Shown: positions 25,344-37,377, counted from the first letter of the stretch. The stretch: DNA of 64,000 nucleotides from Botryosphaeria dothidea (GCA_011503125.2 WWBZ02000022.1:2480001-2544000), one strand, 5' to 3'. Notes: a model not told the origin generated them from the sequence alone. Numbers and translations are program-made.

Positions 25344-27583
25344 GCAAGCAACAGAAAATACGCGGGTATGGAAATATGGAGCGGTTATTAAGGAGCGCGC
25401 TGTACTCTGATTCAATACAATCATTTCCAAGCCCATCCTTGCTATCACGACTCAGAAAACCGTGCTGCATTGAGTTTGTGCTAGCTCGCACCGACGATCG
25501 AAGCTGGATCCCTCGCTAATGAACATGAGACGACTACCGCATGCATTCCTCTCCGGAACTTGATTAGACTGCCGGTAGCCCTGAAATACGGTTTCACGAC
25601 GACGGCACTGAGCCCGCATTTACACTAATCCCCTGCACATCTGTTTGCAATATACTCCGAACGGCCCGGGACGGGGATATCAAACTCGAAGCACTGTCCA
25701 TTCCGATGTAGAAGGTAAGCTTACCGCAACGACAAGATATGCTTTGCTTTGCACTTGGTATGTAGAGGATGATGGATTGCTGCCGTCTGCTACAACGCTC
25801 GTTCCAATTGATTGAGCAGTGCCAGCATGAGAATATTGAGTTCAGCGTGGAGGCGGATGCGGGGAGGTGAGTGCCTACAGTCGTGCCATTACTGACTCGG
25901 AGATACGAGATTCCTTGTCTGGTCCGGATATTTCCAGCAGTTCTTCTTCAGTATGGTCAACCCTCAAGCTGATGTGTTCATTGATTTTACCGCTGGGCCG
26001 TGCAAGGCATTGTCACCGACGAACTCTTTTCGAAGTCCGAAGGAGTTTACGTCGGGATCTCAGGGATGCTTTACTCCAGTACCGAACGCCCAGCGCCAAC
26101 GCATATGCGTTCGAAAATTATGGCAGTGTCATGCCATGTCAGGACCAGACAAGGAGATGAACCTTAGGGCACTGATGTACTTTGATCAAGGCGAAATCAG
26201 CACCTCATTATTCCTTACATTGGAGTCGGTCTTCATGGCCCTGCTCCAGACAGTTGGCGATTACAGCTCCGCTGCCCAAAAATTGGAAGGCGGACGCGTA
26301 CAGCCCTTTCAGGAAACGCATACACCCCACGCTCGAACCTCCGATGGCACCTGTATTGAATTTTGGTTTGGTAACAGGCGGTGCGATTTCCTTGGATGCC
26401 ATTTGCAACAACCCGGACTGTGGCCCCCGGCGACAAGGGGCAGAGGACACGACATCCCGGAAGTTCTATCACGCCGTTGATGTCAGCATCCAAGGTTCGC
26501 TGATACAGCAATCATGGAGAACTTGCTCCTCCTTTGATTGTCAAGATGGAGTTGACAAAGGAACGCACTGTCCTCAACGTCACGATGAAGAGCCTCAAGA
26601 CCACGAAGATCAGGTCGGATGACGGAGGTCAGACTCTAATACCGAACGCTGGGTGTACTATGTTTTGAAGGCAAAAAAAAAAATGCATTTATACTCTTAT
26701 GTTTCTGGGTAAATGTGGAGATTGCTGGACAATCAAGACTGGCGAGAAAAATGACCTGAGACGGGAGCTGGTAGATACCGGCGAGGAGTAGCTATGTAGG
26801 CGTGTCACGAACGCGTGAAAAGGCAGGACAAGAAAGCTATCACGGTCAGCAAGAAGATTGAAAAGGTCAAGATTCACTGCTATTCAATTCTGCTCCCGCA
26901 GCCGATGACTCTTACAGAGTGGCTTGAAAACGCTTAGGCCGCTTCGCTTCGTCGAGACATCATCGCCTCGGGGCGGGCCGAACCGCCGCTAAGTAAAAGC
27001 AAATCCACCCATGTTGCATGTGGAAAATCTTTGTCAAAAGCATATTTGAACTAATAGAGTACTTTCACCATTTCTCCTTGTGCGTCACCATTTGCCTTTC
27101 ATTCAAATCTGAGTCCAAGAAGGTAATAATACGTCATCTAGAGCTTTCAATAACTTCGACTTTCCACAATAGTGTTGGGTTGGTGTTACGTGGGAAGGTC
27201 GTATTCGGCGCTAACCGTCGGGCTGCAGCACCTCTCTGTTGTTGTTGTTGTTGTGGACATGGCGTGGGTGAGAAAGGCGACGAGGCCGGGCATGGCAGGC
27301 TACAAGATAGAAGAGATGTCTAATTCCATTTATGCCTCGCCGCAAAAATCAATCCAAAGCTGCGCTCAAAAAATAAATACAAGCTTTTCTTCTCCGATCA
27401 CCCGCCGTGACGCCCGCTCCTTCTTTGAGTATGATGCCAACATCCAGGACCTTCATCGACAGCCAACAGACCACGCTCAAGTTCCAGATGTGCACCTGCG
27501 CGTGACCTTGTGTGTCTCTCCGGATCACCCCGCATTCCCCTTGTTGCTCAAATACCAAAGGCAGGCATATACACCATGCTGCG
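25344..27583. other. Gene-poor region, possible eroded coding sequence
   Basis: Frames between 25867 and 26622 on the plus strand overlap one another and read in part like degraded protein, but I could not join them into a gene or recognise a family. An A9 run at about 26673 follows. The rest appears non-coding. Confidence 0.35.
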
Positions 27584-27910
27584 CTATCCAATCCTCGTCG
27601 ATGACAATCGCCTTTTGCTGCTGCGGGCGGCGCTTCGGGTCGGGCTGGGAAAGCAATGGTGACCGTGGGCAGCAGGGCTGGTTCGGAGAAGATGACGCCG
27701 TCGTGGAGGATGCGGAGGCGCGTCGTCGCGTAGTTTGATGAAGAGAGGTCGTCCCGGTCGCGTTGGAGTGAGACTGATTGCTGAGTCAGAGGAGACGGAG
27801 AGATAACACGGATCTCGGCGCACTTGGGTGGGATTCTGCATCTGGAAGTTCTCGTGTGTCGAGCGGTGAGCGGACGTTTGTTGTTGTTTCGGTGGCTGCT
27901 GATTTGCCAT
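27584..27910 (-). CDS. Hypothetical small basic protein
   Basis: An uninterrupted 108-codon frame starts at ATG 27910 (MANQQPPKQQQTSAHRSTH) and is rich in Pro, Arg, Ser and His. No signal peptide, membrane segment or known domain. It could be a chance frame; composition rather than homology is the only support. Confidence 0.25.
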   Translation of the reverse strand: MANQQPPKQQQTSAHRSTHENFQMQNPTQVRRDPCYLSVSSDSAISLTPTRPGRPLFIKLRDDAPPHPPRRRHLLRTSPAAHGHHCFPSPTRSAARSSKRRLSSTRIG

Positions 27911-30900
27911 GGTCAAGGATTCCGCCGTGTCGCGGGTCCTGTGGCGTAGCTGTTGCGAGGGAACAGCAGCAAAAGAAGCGAGAGAGCGGATGGGGCACAG
28001 AGGGCATATGACGAGAAACGCATATCATATGTGTGCGACCAGGTAGCAAGGCGGGTGGCTCGACTCGATTCATCGCAGATGCAGCTTCCCGCGGCCCCTC
28101 GACGCGACTTGCGAATCATCGCCGCGGTTTGACGCCAGGGCCGGGCATCAGGTGGTCGCGAGTGCAGGGCTAGCAGCTCACAGAGATGTGATGACTGGCT
28201 CGTGGCATCGTCAGGAATGCGGAACGCGTCGATTTGTGTGATGGCTCCGGTTTGGTCAGGCGGCAGGAGGGGGACCGCTCAGGCTCCGGGCAAGCAGGCC
28301 GACGCCGTCATTGTAGCCGAAATGCGCAGGCGCACCGTCTCTGGGAGATGGGCGAGCGCATTTGTGCAAATGATGCACGATAAACAAAGGCGGGCTGGTG
28401 GGCGAGGATGCAGCGCGTGGGCGCTGGCGCATGGGGACAGAGAGGAGGAGAGCTTGCGAGCCGTCGCACGAAAATCCTCGAAGCACGCCACGCTATTTTC
28501 TATTCGCTGCAGCTCACCATCCAATCTGTGACCATCTTGCGCCCTCCGTCTTTGACTCCCTGATACCACCGCAGCATCAATGCTCTGGATAGCGCTCTCT
28601 TCGAGAGAATGAGCATTTCCTGCGGATGATATTCACCTGTACTTTCCAAGCTTCTAGGGACCATCACTACTGCTTGGGCGATCAACAAATGAAAAGCCCT
28701 CACATCATCGGGCCCACGACTAGAAAAAGGTCTCCATGGCTCTGAAAAATGTGAAGAGGACTTTCTTCTGGTAAGAAGTGCAAGTAGGAGCTGCTTGATT
28801 TCGACCGGCATTCCGTGTGAGTCCAATTCCAGAGCCAATTCCATGCCCTCAAAATCCTAACAGAGAAAATCCGATATGCGCTGACGGACAGGCTTAACAT
28901 GTACTTCGCGCTCTTGAGTCTCCGCGGACAAGTTTCTCAAAACGGCCGCTTCACGATGTGCTTCTGTCACCTTGTCCAAACATCTTCGCGGAAAGACGCT
29001 TGTTTGTAACAACCATCGAGGAATGATCTCCACACGTATCTATTACACCGGGATGAGATCTAAGTGAAACCCCCCGATGACTGCATCTCCCGGTCCCCGG
29101 TGTCAGACATACTTTTCTTCCTGGTGCATTTAACCAAACAGGGCCTTCAGCAAGCTCTTCAGCCAAACGCGTCCGACAGAGCACCGTGACCCGTTGCCCG
29201 CACGTTGGAGCTTTCCGTTGACATCATCAAGATTCCAGAGCCGTCACACGCCTTTCCAGATCCAACAGAGCGGCATGTTCCGTGAGACTTTCCGTACTGA
29301 CTGCAATGACACAGCTTCCAGGTTGTGCACTGGGGTTGAAGTAAATGAGGTCGGCAACCCAAGGCCTGCTCATGTTGCAGTCGTAGGTGGTGCGGATTTC
29401 GAATGTAGTGGAAGGGTAATGGTGACGGAAATGCGTTTCGACGTAGCCTATATTCGGATCAGAAAATGTTTTTAGTATATGGCTGCTTAGCGATGCATCT
29501 TAAAAACCGTACGCATAATGGTTTCGATGAGAGTTTGTTCGGCATCCATGTTTGAGTTGAACGGCAGGAGAAGTGGCGCGTTGAAGTAAGCCTTCAGGTG
29601 GTAGAAGCACAAACAGAATGTTAGTAGATGTAGAGTCTGGGAAGTGAAGGAGTCGAAGCAGAAGGAGGTCGCCGGAAGCCTTTGTGGGACGGCGGTGGAA
29701 ACATGCATGAGTCAGATTGTGTCCAACAACTTACATTACTGGGTCAATAGATATTTTTAAGCTTCTTTTTATTGAAATATACGTCTGATAGAAGACGTGC
29801 ATGCGGCGTTTGGTTGGCTGAGTGAACTGGGTCACAGGGCGGCACTTGACACATGACGATGAATCCATATACATACAAACGAGCGTCCCTTGCCCACACC
29901 TGCACCTTCATTAACCAAACTCCACTGTTGTCCTGGAGATTTGTATCAAGAATCCGCAAACATAGCCAACTTCAACATTATCCCCACTTCCGACATTGCT
30001 TATACTGAAGCGGGTACGTGCAGCCATTCGCACCGTTGCGGTTCTGGACAAAAGCCTGCTCACGCTAGCATACATAGCGAAAACCGACCGAACGTTTGAT
30101 TTTAATCGCGGCATTCCTCGAAAATTCTGGCACGAGTCTCTTTTGGTGAAGGAGTCGCATCTGGGCATCTCGCACGGTCTCGTCTGGTCTCGTCATCTTC
30201 ACTTCAGTGCGGTTGAACGGTGAGTGCAAGGCCTACCATATGAAGACTCAGGCGGCGTCGCAGCCAATAGTGACGAGGGCAGATATGGTAGGGCCTGGTT
30301 ATTGCGCTTTCATGCTGGCAAGTCCATCAAGGATTAGGTCCCGCTCACAGGGCTTGGTCTGCTTGAATATTCCTGATAAAAGTTGCCAAGCGTCGACAAA
30401 ACGGTCCCCGAGCTCTTTACCCCCCAGCGACGTCCACCGAAGGCGCAGAGGCCGCTTGCCGCGGATACCTTTCAATGTTTTATAAGAAAAACCAACTGAT
30501 AGACAACGCGGATGGTGACGAGACCAGAAATGGAGATACAAATTGAGGAAATTCTGGACCAATCAAATGAGCAGGGGGAAGACTACAACGAAAACGGGGA
30601 CTAGCGAACAAGTGCTATAGAGCCTGATGCACAATATGTTCAAAACAGCTGATCTGGAGTATGAGCAATAGCTTCAGCAGTTATCGGACGAAAACGTCCG
30701 AATAAAACAGATGCTCCGCCGATAATCACTCGTCAGATTTACCCGCCATTCCTCTCTGGGAAGCCAAGACAAAAAGGTCGCTTGTTCCATAAGCACTTAT
30801 GCCACCTCGTTTCCAATCGTCCAATCATCGCACATCAGCTGAATAATATCTGGACCGCTAAGAAAGAGTTGCAATACCCAGCATATTCCCATTTTGGGGC

Positions 30901-31029
30901 GTTCAAATGGTTGTAAAAAGAAAGCCAGTCGCCCATTTCTGATCCCATGCACTCGCACAGAATTCAAATCTTTATCAATCCAAAGCCACCCCATAATCAT
31001 ACTATCCAGCATTTTTAGCTTGTTACAAA
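27911..31029. other. Gene-poor region
   Basis: No gene recognised. A minus-strand frame (28500-28844, 114 codons) continues upstream in the same phase past a TAG to about 29040 and reads amphipathic, but has no domain I recognise and no clear start. The last 700 bases are AT-richer and should contain the NmrA gene promoter. Confidence 0.4.
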
Positions 31030-32136
31030 ATGGTCAAGGTAGCTGTTGCTGGAGGACTGGGCAATCTCGGCAAGACCATCACCGAGGTCTTGGTCAGTGA
31101 CCAAAAACACGAGGTCATCGTGCTCTCTCGCAAGGTATGACAACAAGCAGCATTCATCACTGGCTGGTCGATTCATAAATTTCAGGCATCCGAGAACTCG
31201 GACTTTCCCGTTGTCGCGGTCAACTATAGTAATGCGGAGGATTTGAAGACCGCCCTCGAAGCGAATCAAGTCCACACCATTATCTCTGCTCTGATGGTCA
31301 TGGACGAGACTTCAAGCCGAAATCAGATCAACCTCATCAAAGCAGCAGAGAAAGCTCTGTCAACTAAGCGTTTCATGATCAGTGAATTCGGAATTCCTGT
31401 TCCTCCGAAGTGAGTGCTCGGACCGGACAGTACTCTGCTGATTTGAATACATATTTACACAAAGTCTCAAGTGCTCCGGAACTGCTGCCTCATCTCAAGT
31501 TTACCTCTGATGCCGTGGAGGAAGCAAGGAAAACCAAATTGGAATTCACATCCATCTACAACGGCCACTTCCTTGACTACTTTGGTAGACCCCACATCAA
31601 GACCTACCAGGGTCCCTTGACCTTTGTCTTGGACATCGCGAACAAGACAGCCGCAATCCCTGGTACTGGAAACGAACCGATTGTTTTCACATATTCTTTC
31701 GACGTCGCGAAGTTCGTCGCGGCTGCGCTCGATTTGCCTGATTGGCCTGAAGAGTTATTTGCCGTTGGCGACAGGACCATTTGGAATGGGTTCCTGAAGC
31801 TCGCCGAAGAAGCTCGTGGTGCGTGGTCATTAGTTTAACTTATAATAGGGAGGGTTATTTGCTCACACATGTCGTCGTGTAGAAACCATGTTCAACGTCC
31901 ATTACGAGGATCCGGAGAAGCTGAAGAAGCTTGAAATCACAAAGCTACCGGGTCATGAAGACGCTACTAAAATAATGCCTTGGGAGCCTATGCGGCATTT
32001 CTGTGCCGTCTTTGAAAACTGGCTTGTTGATGGATACTACGATCTACCCAAGGAAAACACGCTCAACGAGAAGTTCCCAGAAATCAAGACATTGACCGTC
32101 ACGGAGATGGTCGAGCAAAATTGGAAGGGTAGATAA
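31030..32136 (+). CDS. NmrA-like NAD(P)-binding reductase (isoflavone-reductase-like)
   Basis: Four exons (31030-31134, 31186-31409, 31472-31818, 31883-32136) give 309 aa. The N-terminus MVKVAVAGGLGNLGKTI carries the GxxGxxG dinucleotide-binding motif of the NmrA/PCBER subgroup of short-chain dehydrogenases. Further family landmarks are SEFGIP, LLPHLKF, YNGHFLDYFG and a C-terminal helix ending KGR. Intron 2 uses an acceptor at 31471 rather than the nearer AG at 31464, because only the former keeps the frame. Members act as redox sensors or reduce aromatic substrates; which applies here is unknown. Neighbours give no pathway. Confidence 0.88.
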
Positions 32137-32618
32137 GCGCTTTTAGGCAGTTGATGGAGTCTAGCTGGAGAATCGCTGTCGAAGCGGCATGACTTAGTTC
32201 TCATTTGCGTGCAGCATCCCAAACCTGAAAAAAAAAACGCATATTCAATCGGTGCCATCAAACGTTTGTCTCCTCTCGTACAAATAGTGTCTCTCTGTTG
32301 TGTTTCCACAAATCTTCAATCCTCGCGTGCTTTACTGCATTGCAATTTGCCCAATTGTTGCTCTCTCTGACAGAAGATTTTTGCTACTGTAGTCATGTGG
32401 GCGGTTCTGGTGGCGTTTGGTAACCAAAGAATGGAAAGACTTTTATTTGCTAGCTATATGACTACCCAATTACTTGTCTTAGCCAGCGGTCTACATATTG
32501 GCATAAGTCTTCCTATAAATTTCGCATGAGTACGCTCCTGTACTCATTCTATCTGGAAACAGACAAAACTCGATATTGACTTGCTTTCTTGATCCTGGAC
32601 AAGTTATCACACTTCAGA
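32137..32618. other. Intergenic
   Basis: 3' end of the NmrA-like gene and promoter of the BTB gene; nothing else seen. Confidence 0.5.
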
Positions 32619-33269
32619 ATGGATGCGCTGTCTGAGAACACCCGGTCGGACCAGAACGTCGACATCAATGCCAAGGTGGTTCTTAACGTTGGAGGACGTC
32701 ACTTTGAAACTACGCTTGATACTCTCACCTACGAAAGTGGTTACTTCAGAAATCTTCTCTCGGAAAAGTGGAGTGATGGCAAAGACGCCTCAGGCGCGTA
32801 CTTCATCGACGCTGATCCAACTCTATTTGAACACATTTTGAACTACCTTCGACGTGGCATTCTTCCAATTTTCTGGGATAAACTAAGAGGACATGACCAT
32901 TTTTTGTATTTCAGACTGCTTGAAGAGGCACGTTACTTTCAAATTGAAAGGCTCGAGAAATGGCTTAAGGAGGAGAAGTACCTAGATGCGATCAAGACCA
33001 GCTGGAACTCGCATCTCATTCGCGGTTCTGACAGGCTTGACGATATCGCCCAATCTAATACCGACAAAGACTACTACCCGGCTTGGAGGAAGAAAAAGGT
33101 GTACATCTGCCCTAGAGGAATCCATGTGCATAAAGGGAATCCTCAAGCGTGTGGAAGAGCATGTGCAAATGCACAGGGAGACGGTGGTCCAGAGTATGAA
33201 GAAGAGCTGGTGTTGGAAACCTTGGTGATTTCAAAGTCGACGACTTTGCGCCGTGATCATTGTCTGTAG
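32619..33269 (+). CDS. BTB/POZ (potassium-channel-tetramerisation type) protein
   Basis: Single exon, 216 aa. Residues ~20-110 form a KCTD/T1-type BTB domain: VVLNVGGRHFETTLDTL, then YFRNLLSEKW, then FIDADPTLFEHILNYLRRG and a YFRLLEEARYFQIERLEKWL helix. Such proteins oligomerise and often serve as cullin-3 adaptors. The C-terminal ~90 residues are charged, contain a CPRGIHVHKGNPQACGRAC segment with three cysteines, and have no domain I recognise. The open frame extends slightly upstream without an ATG, so the start is firm. Confidence 0.85.
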   Translation: MDALSENTRSDQNVDINAKVVLNVGGRHFETTLDTLTYESGYFRNLLSEKWSDGKDASGAYFIDADPTLFEHILNYLRRGILPIFWDKLRGHDHFLYFRLLEEARYFQIERLEKWLKEEKYLDAIKTSWNSHLIRGSDRLDDIAQSNTDKDYYPAWRKKKVYICPRGIHVHKGNPQACGRACANAQGDGGPEYEEELVLETLVISKSTTLRRDHCL

Positions 33270-34016
33270 AGCAAATTCAATCAAACATGGTCTCGAATAT
33301 TTGAGGTAACATAGTGATTACGAGCAGACTTCCGCTGGCGTATAAATAAATTCAAGCATTTCACCTATACCATAGTCGGACGAAGATTGGACAATATAGC
33401 GTCCGTCCGTGATCTCACTTGTCTCAGCGATAACTCTTGGAGAATGTGCGGACCGTAGCATCTGAAGAGCTATTTGCCGCCACATATTCCGTTTCACGAA
33501 ACACGGCAAAAGGGAGTTGCAGCAAAGCTTGTATCCCTCTGGATTTGGACAAGCACTAATCTGGAAGAGGACTAGCGGAACAAGGGGCAGCTGTCCTGGT
33601 GTCGGTCGCTGTTCCATTATTGAAGAACAGCAGCATGAATTTCGCCCCCAAAGCCGTAAACTCGGCTATCTTGATCACATGTCAACATGCTACTCCGAGA
33701 TGTGAGTCTAGGTCCAGGCACCTGATATTTGCATGTCAGGGGTAGCCGCATGCATGTTCAGCCACTGCTGCAATGTTTCTTTAGGCTGTAGCGTTTTGGC
33801 TCCAGGGTCCGCTTCCGAGTACGAGGCCGGAGAAATACTGCGGGGTGTCTTTCCTATAAGGTGCCACACCCCGCAACGCTCATGCAGGCTAATGAATCCT
33901 TCATCCAACTATTTCCCAGGACCCAAATATAAACTATCCAAGGGAACTTTTTTGCATTTCCAGCCAACGTGAGAATCTTTCCTCCGAGACATTCTTTCCA
34001 ACCTCCACACTCCATC
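33270..34016. other. Intergenic
   Basis: A 99-residue minus-strand frame (33318-33617) begins with ATG but has no recognised domain. The last 150 bases should be the FAD-oxidase promoter. Confidence 0.4.
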
Positions 34017-35853
34017 ATGAAGCACCTTTTACGTGCTCCTGTTCTCGCTGGTCACGCACTTCTGGCGACAGCCCTTGCTGATAACTCTTCCAGCTGCAAA
34101 TGCATACCCGGCGATGCATGCTGGCCATCAGCAGACGCCTGGGCCCAATTGAACCAGACCGTTGATGGCAAGCTCATTTCCAACGTGCCATTGGCCCACG
34201 TCTGCCACGATCCCGACTACGACGAAGCCGCGTGTACGGCGTTGAAAGCGGAATGGAGCTGGCCGGTCGTACAGTAAGGAAGTTCCAGACCGAAAAGGGA
34301 CAACTCGTCTGACGCCCAGCAGTCAAGATGCTCCAGCCTCAATGCAAGAGCCATATTGGCAGCAATGCACGCCTTTCACGCCACGAGAGCAGCCATGCGA
34401 ACTTGGAAACGACGCCGTGTATTCCATCAATGTGACTTCCGGCGATGATATCGCCGCCGGCGTCAAATTCGCCCAGAAGAACAACATCCGCCTGGTAATC
34501 CGCAGCACAGGCCATGAGTACGTTCCGATATACCTCATCTATCTTCTAGCAGGTACTGACTGGCTCTGCAGCTTCCTGGGAAAAAGCACCGGCAAAGGCT
34601 CCCTCGGACTCTGGACGCACAACATGAAGGACGTTTCCGTCATCTCCGATTACAGCAGTCCTCAGTATACCGGCCCGGCACTGCGCCTCTCAGCCGGCGT
34701 CCGCGGCACCGACGCGCTTTCTGCTGCCCACGAGTACGGCCTGACGGTACTAACCGGCAACTGCCCGACAGTGGGACTCGTCGGCGGCTGGACGCAAGGC
34801 GGCGGGCACAGCAGCCTCAGCACCGCCGTCGGCAGTATGGGCGCAGACCAGGTCCTCGAATGGGACGTCGTAACCGCCTCAGGCGACCGCGTCACCGCCA
34901 CTCCAACAGAGAACGCAGATCTCTACTGGGCACTCGCGGGCGGCGGTCCCGGTGCCTACGGCATCGCCGTCTCCGTCACCATCCGCGCATTCCCCGAGGG
35001 CGTCGTCGGCGGCGCGCACATCGCCTTCGCAGTGGGCTCCGGCGGCGTCACGAACGACTCGTTCTGGCAGGCCGTGCAGGCGTGGCTCGCGGCGGTGCCG
35101 GCCATCGTCGACGCGGGCGGCCACGCCGGCTACGCCATCATCAACAACACCTTCTCGCTGGTGCCGCTGACGCTGGCGGGCGCGTCCGAGGCCCGCGTGC
35201 GGGAGGTCCTGGCGCCCTTCACGGCCGCGCTGCAGCGCCTGGGTGTCCCGTTCGCGTACAACGTCTCGTCGCTGCCGTCCTTCTACGACCACTACGCCGC
35301 CTACCTCGGCCCCATCCCCCGCGGCAACCAGCCCATCAACGTGCTCATGGGCGGCCGCCTCATCCCGCGCGCCGTCGTTGAGAGCGACGGGGGAGAAGCC
35401 CTGGCCGCGGCCTTCCGGGAGCTGCAGGAGCAGGATGCGCCTGGACTGTACATCGAGGGCGTGGCGCTCGCGACGAACGCCAGCAACGCTGTCGCGCCCA
35501 ACTCGCTACTCCCGCAGTGGCGGACCAGTTTGATTTCGACGCTCGCGGCCATGCCGTGGGACTTCACGGCGTCGCGGGAGGAGAATCTGGAGAGGGAGCG
35601 CGTGTTGAATGATGTGGCTGTGCCGAGGCTGACGGCGCTGACGCCTGGCTCGGGGACGTATTTGAATGAGGCGAACTTCGCACTGAAGACCTGGAAGGAG
35701 GACTTTTACGGGGTGAATTATGATCGGCTGAGGGCGATCAAGAGCAAGTGGGATCCGAATGATTTGTTTTATGGGCCGACCATGGTGGGAAGTGACGCTT
35801 GGGTGGAGCAGGATGGTAGGCTGTGCAGAGCGTGGAGTACTTGGCCCCAGTAG
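34017..35853 (+). CDS. Secreted FAD-linked oxidase (berberine-bridge-enzyme type)
   Basis: Three exons (34017-34273, ~34323-34517, 34572-35853) give about 577 aa. The second exon has a NAGNAG acceptor (34319 or 34322), both in frame, changing one residue. Signal peptide MKHLLRAPVLAGHALLATALA. The FAD-binding PCMH domain shows RSTGHDFLGKSTG, with His150 as likely covalent flavin site, and TGNCPTVGLVGGWTQGGGHS, with Cys215 as the likely second covalent site, so the flavin is probably bicovalent. The BBE C-terminal element is present (YLNEANF, then FYGVNYDRL and DPNDLFYGPTMVGS). Fungal members oxidise sugars or act in secondary metabolism; substrate unknown. No biosynthetic core gene is nearby. 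Confidence 0.93.
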
Positions 35854-35859
35854 AGAACT

Positions 35860-37149
35860 ATTGTAAGACACAGATCGCCAATCTCAGGATCGAAATCGAG
35901 AAAGTCAGGGTAGTTGTAGAGCCACTCATCAGGCAGCTCAATGATGCTTGAAGGGTCAATAAGCGTGTTGAAAGATCAAAAGTTCTTCATCTCAGGATTT
36001 GGTTTTGCTACCATCGACTCTTCAGGCTGTGTTGGTGTTTTGATCCAGTTGATTGATGCACCGAAGTTGTCCTTTTTCATCTGTGATTCTGCGTCAGAGG
36101 TATTCGAAGGATCCATTTCAACGAGTTGCGAGGATTCGCGAAATGTTGTCCAGAGAACGTATGGGATTTCGAAGCCCATATACCAATAGAAATCCCTCAA
36201 ATCTGCACCAATCAACAGCTTAGGCTTTTCAGTGGCGCGATTTATCCTACCTGGAATCAACCCGTTGTCCGAGCTGCGTTGGAGTAGGACTCTCTTGGCC
36301 TCATTCACTGTCTCCTCTGCGTACCTCCAATTGATTTGAAGGCCTCTTTTGCCCATCAGTAGTGCTACGGCATAGCGTGATAGCTTGTACTAAGATGAGT
36401 CTTCATTCTCTTTATGAAACTTCTGGACATCCATGGTTGCGTCCCACAACGCTCTCGTCTTAGCGAAGAACCTGTAGTTGGAGTCATAGAATAGAGTTGC
36501 ATCCCTGGAGTGGACCATGGACCGTGTGTCTTCTAACGTGCGCGAAACAGCAATCATCCTTCGCCTTGAGTCTGAGTTTTCGATTGTGAACCGTTTCAAA
36601 ACTTCACACCGAGTAGTTTCAGATGAATAAATTCCCAGCTTCAACTTTACTCACAAACCCGCTGTATTGACCAAACGGTGACTTGAAGTATCACTGCATT
36701 TGAGAGCAATGGGTTGGTCTTCGTCGTTCTCTGGTCCCAAATAAATGCTGAAGACTGATAGTATGTGTTCCAGGGTTCGCCGAAAGATAAAATCCAAATC
36801 TTTGCCATGTGAAAAATTGAGTGGGACCTAAGAAGGATGGGAGAATCAGGATTGAGTATCCTTCCCAGCGTTGACAATGTATGAGAGCCCCGGTGTATTG
36901 GGCCCATCCACACAGAATAAACCTGAGTTTTCAGCTCCGAGGTACCGGGTTACTTGCATGAGGCCACCGAAGGCAGCGACAGTAGCCTGTAACGAGCGGG
37001 CCTCTGCCTCTAAGGATCCAAACACCAAAGAGGGAGAAAACCTGTCGAGGGTTTTCCTTGAGTGGGTACAAGAAGAGGTACGTGAGGAACGAGTAGACGA
37101 CTGAAGACTGAGCACTGCGTGCGAAGGCCTTGTTACCAATAGAGTCCAA
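35860..37149 (-). pseudogene. Stop-riddled pseudogene of an unrecognised fungal protein
   Basis: A single reading phase stays protein-like over about 1.2 kb on the minus strand yet contains five stops: TGA 36846-36848, TAG 36828-36830, TGA 36651-36653, TAG 36390-36392 and TGA 35976-35978. Between them the phase reads coherent sequence, for example HGKDLDFIFRRTLEHILSV, RFFAKTRALWDATMDVQKF, YAVALLMGKRGLQINWRYA, LIGADLRDFYWYMGFEIPY and LPDEWLYNYPDFLDF. No initiator ATG is found near 37149 (the frame opens with TTG), so the 5' end is also damaged or lost. The first two stops could be removed by an intron only if a poor GTCAAC donor is accepted; the others cannot. I do not recognise the family. 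Confidence 0.7.
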
Positions 37150-37248
37150 ATTCTATTATGAAGTTCTATTGTTGAAGTTGACCACGAAGGTCAAAGCTAT
37201 CTAATGAGTGTGGTTTATATACACGTAGGAGAGTGTCTACAATCTAAT

Positions 37249-37372
37249 ATTGATCTGTTTGATCTGTGTTGCCTCTTGGGCAGGAGCGTATGGATCAGAC
37301 AGATCAATGTTGTCTTGATCTTATTGATCTGTCCCTTAATGCCTGAGGCATGCGGGATCAAAGGGATCAATT
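37249..37372. repeat. Four GATC-N5-GATC units in alternating orientation
   Basis: GATC pairs with identical 9-base spacing start at 37252/37261, 37293/37302, 37317/37326 and 37356/37365. Flanking bases extend the similarity: unit 1 reads ATTGATCTGTTTGATC and unit 2 is its inverse complement with one mismatch; unit 3 and unit 4 form a second inverted pair matching at 12 of 15 positions. Between units 3 and 4 lies a small perfect hairpin (ATGCC-TGA-GGCAT). The array sits about 100-220 bases upstream of the minus-strand pseudogene. Confidence 0.8.
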
Positions 37373-37377
37373 CCTTG

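Noticed and set aside
28860..29110. Resemblance to a BTB domain on the minus strand
   Set aside because: Only a few residues (CGD followed by spacing) fit; the BTB core and helices are absent and the phase is broken.
34860..35381. Plus-strand Arg-rich frame and overlapping antisense frame
   Set aside because: Alternate-phase shadows of the FAD oxidase caused by high GC at third positions.
36598..36653. Intron with a perfect GTGAGT donor inside the stop-riddled pseudogene
   Set aside because: A 53-nt GT-AG intron can be drawn but it does not preserve the reading phase on both sides, and three other stops remain.
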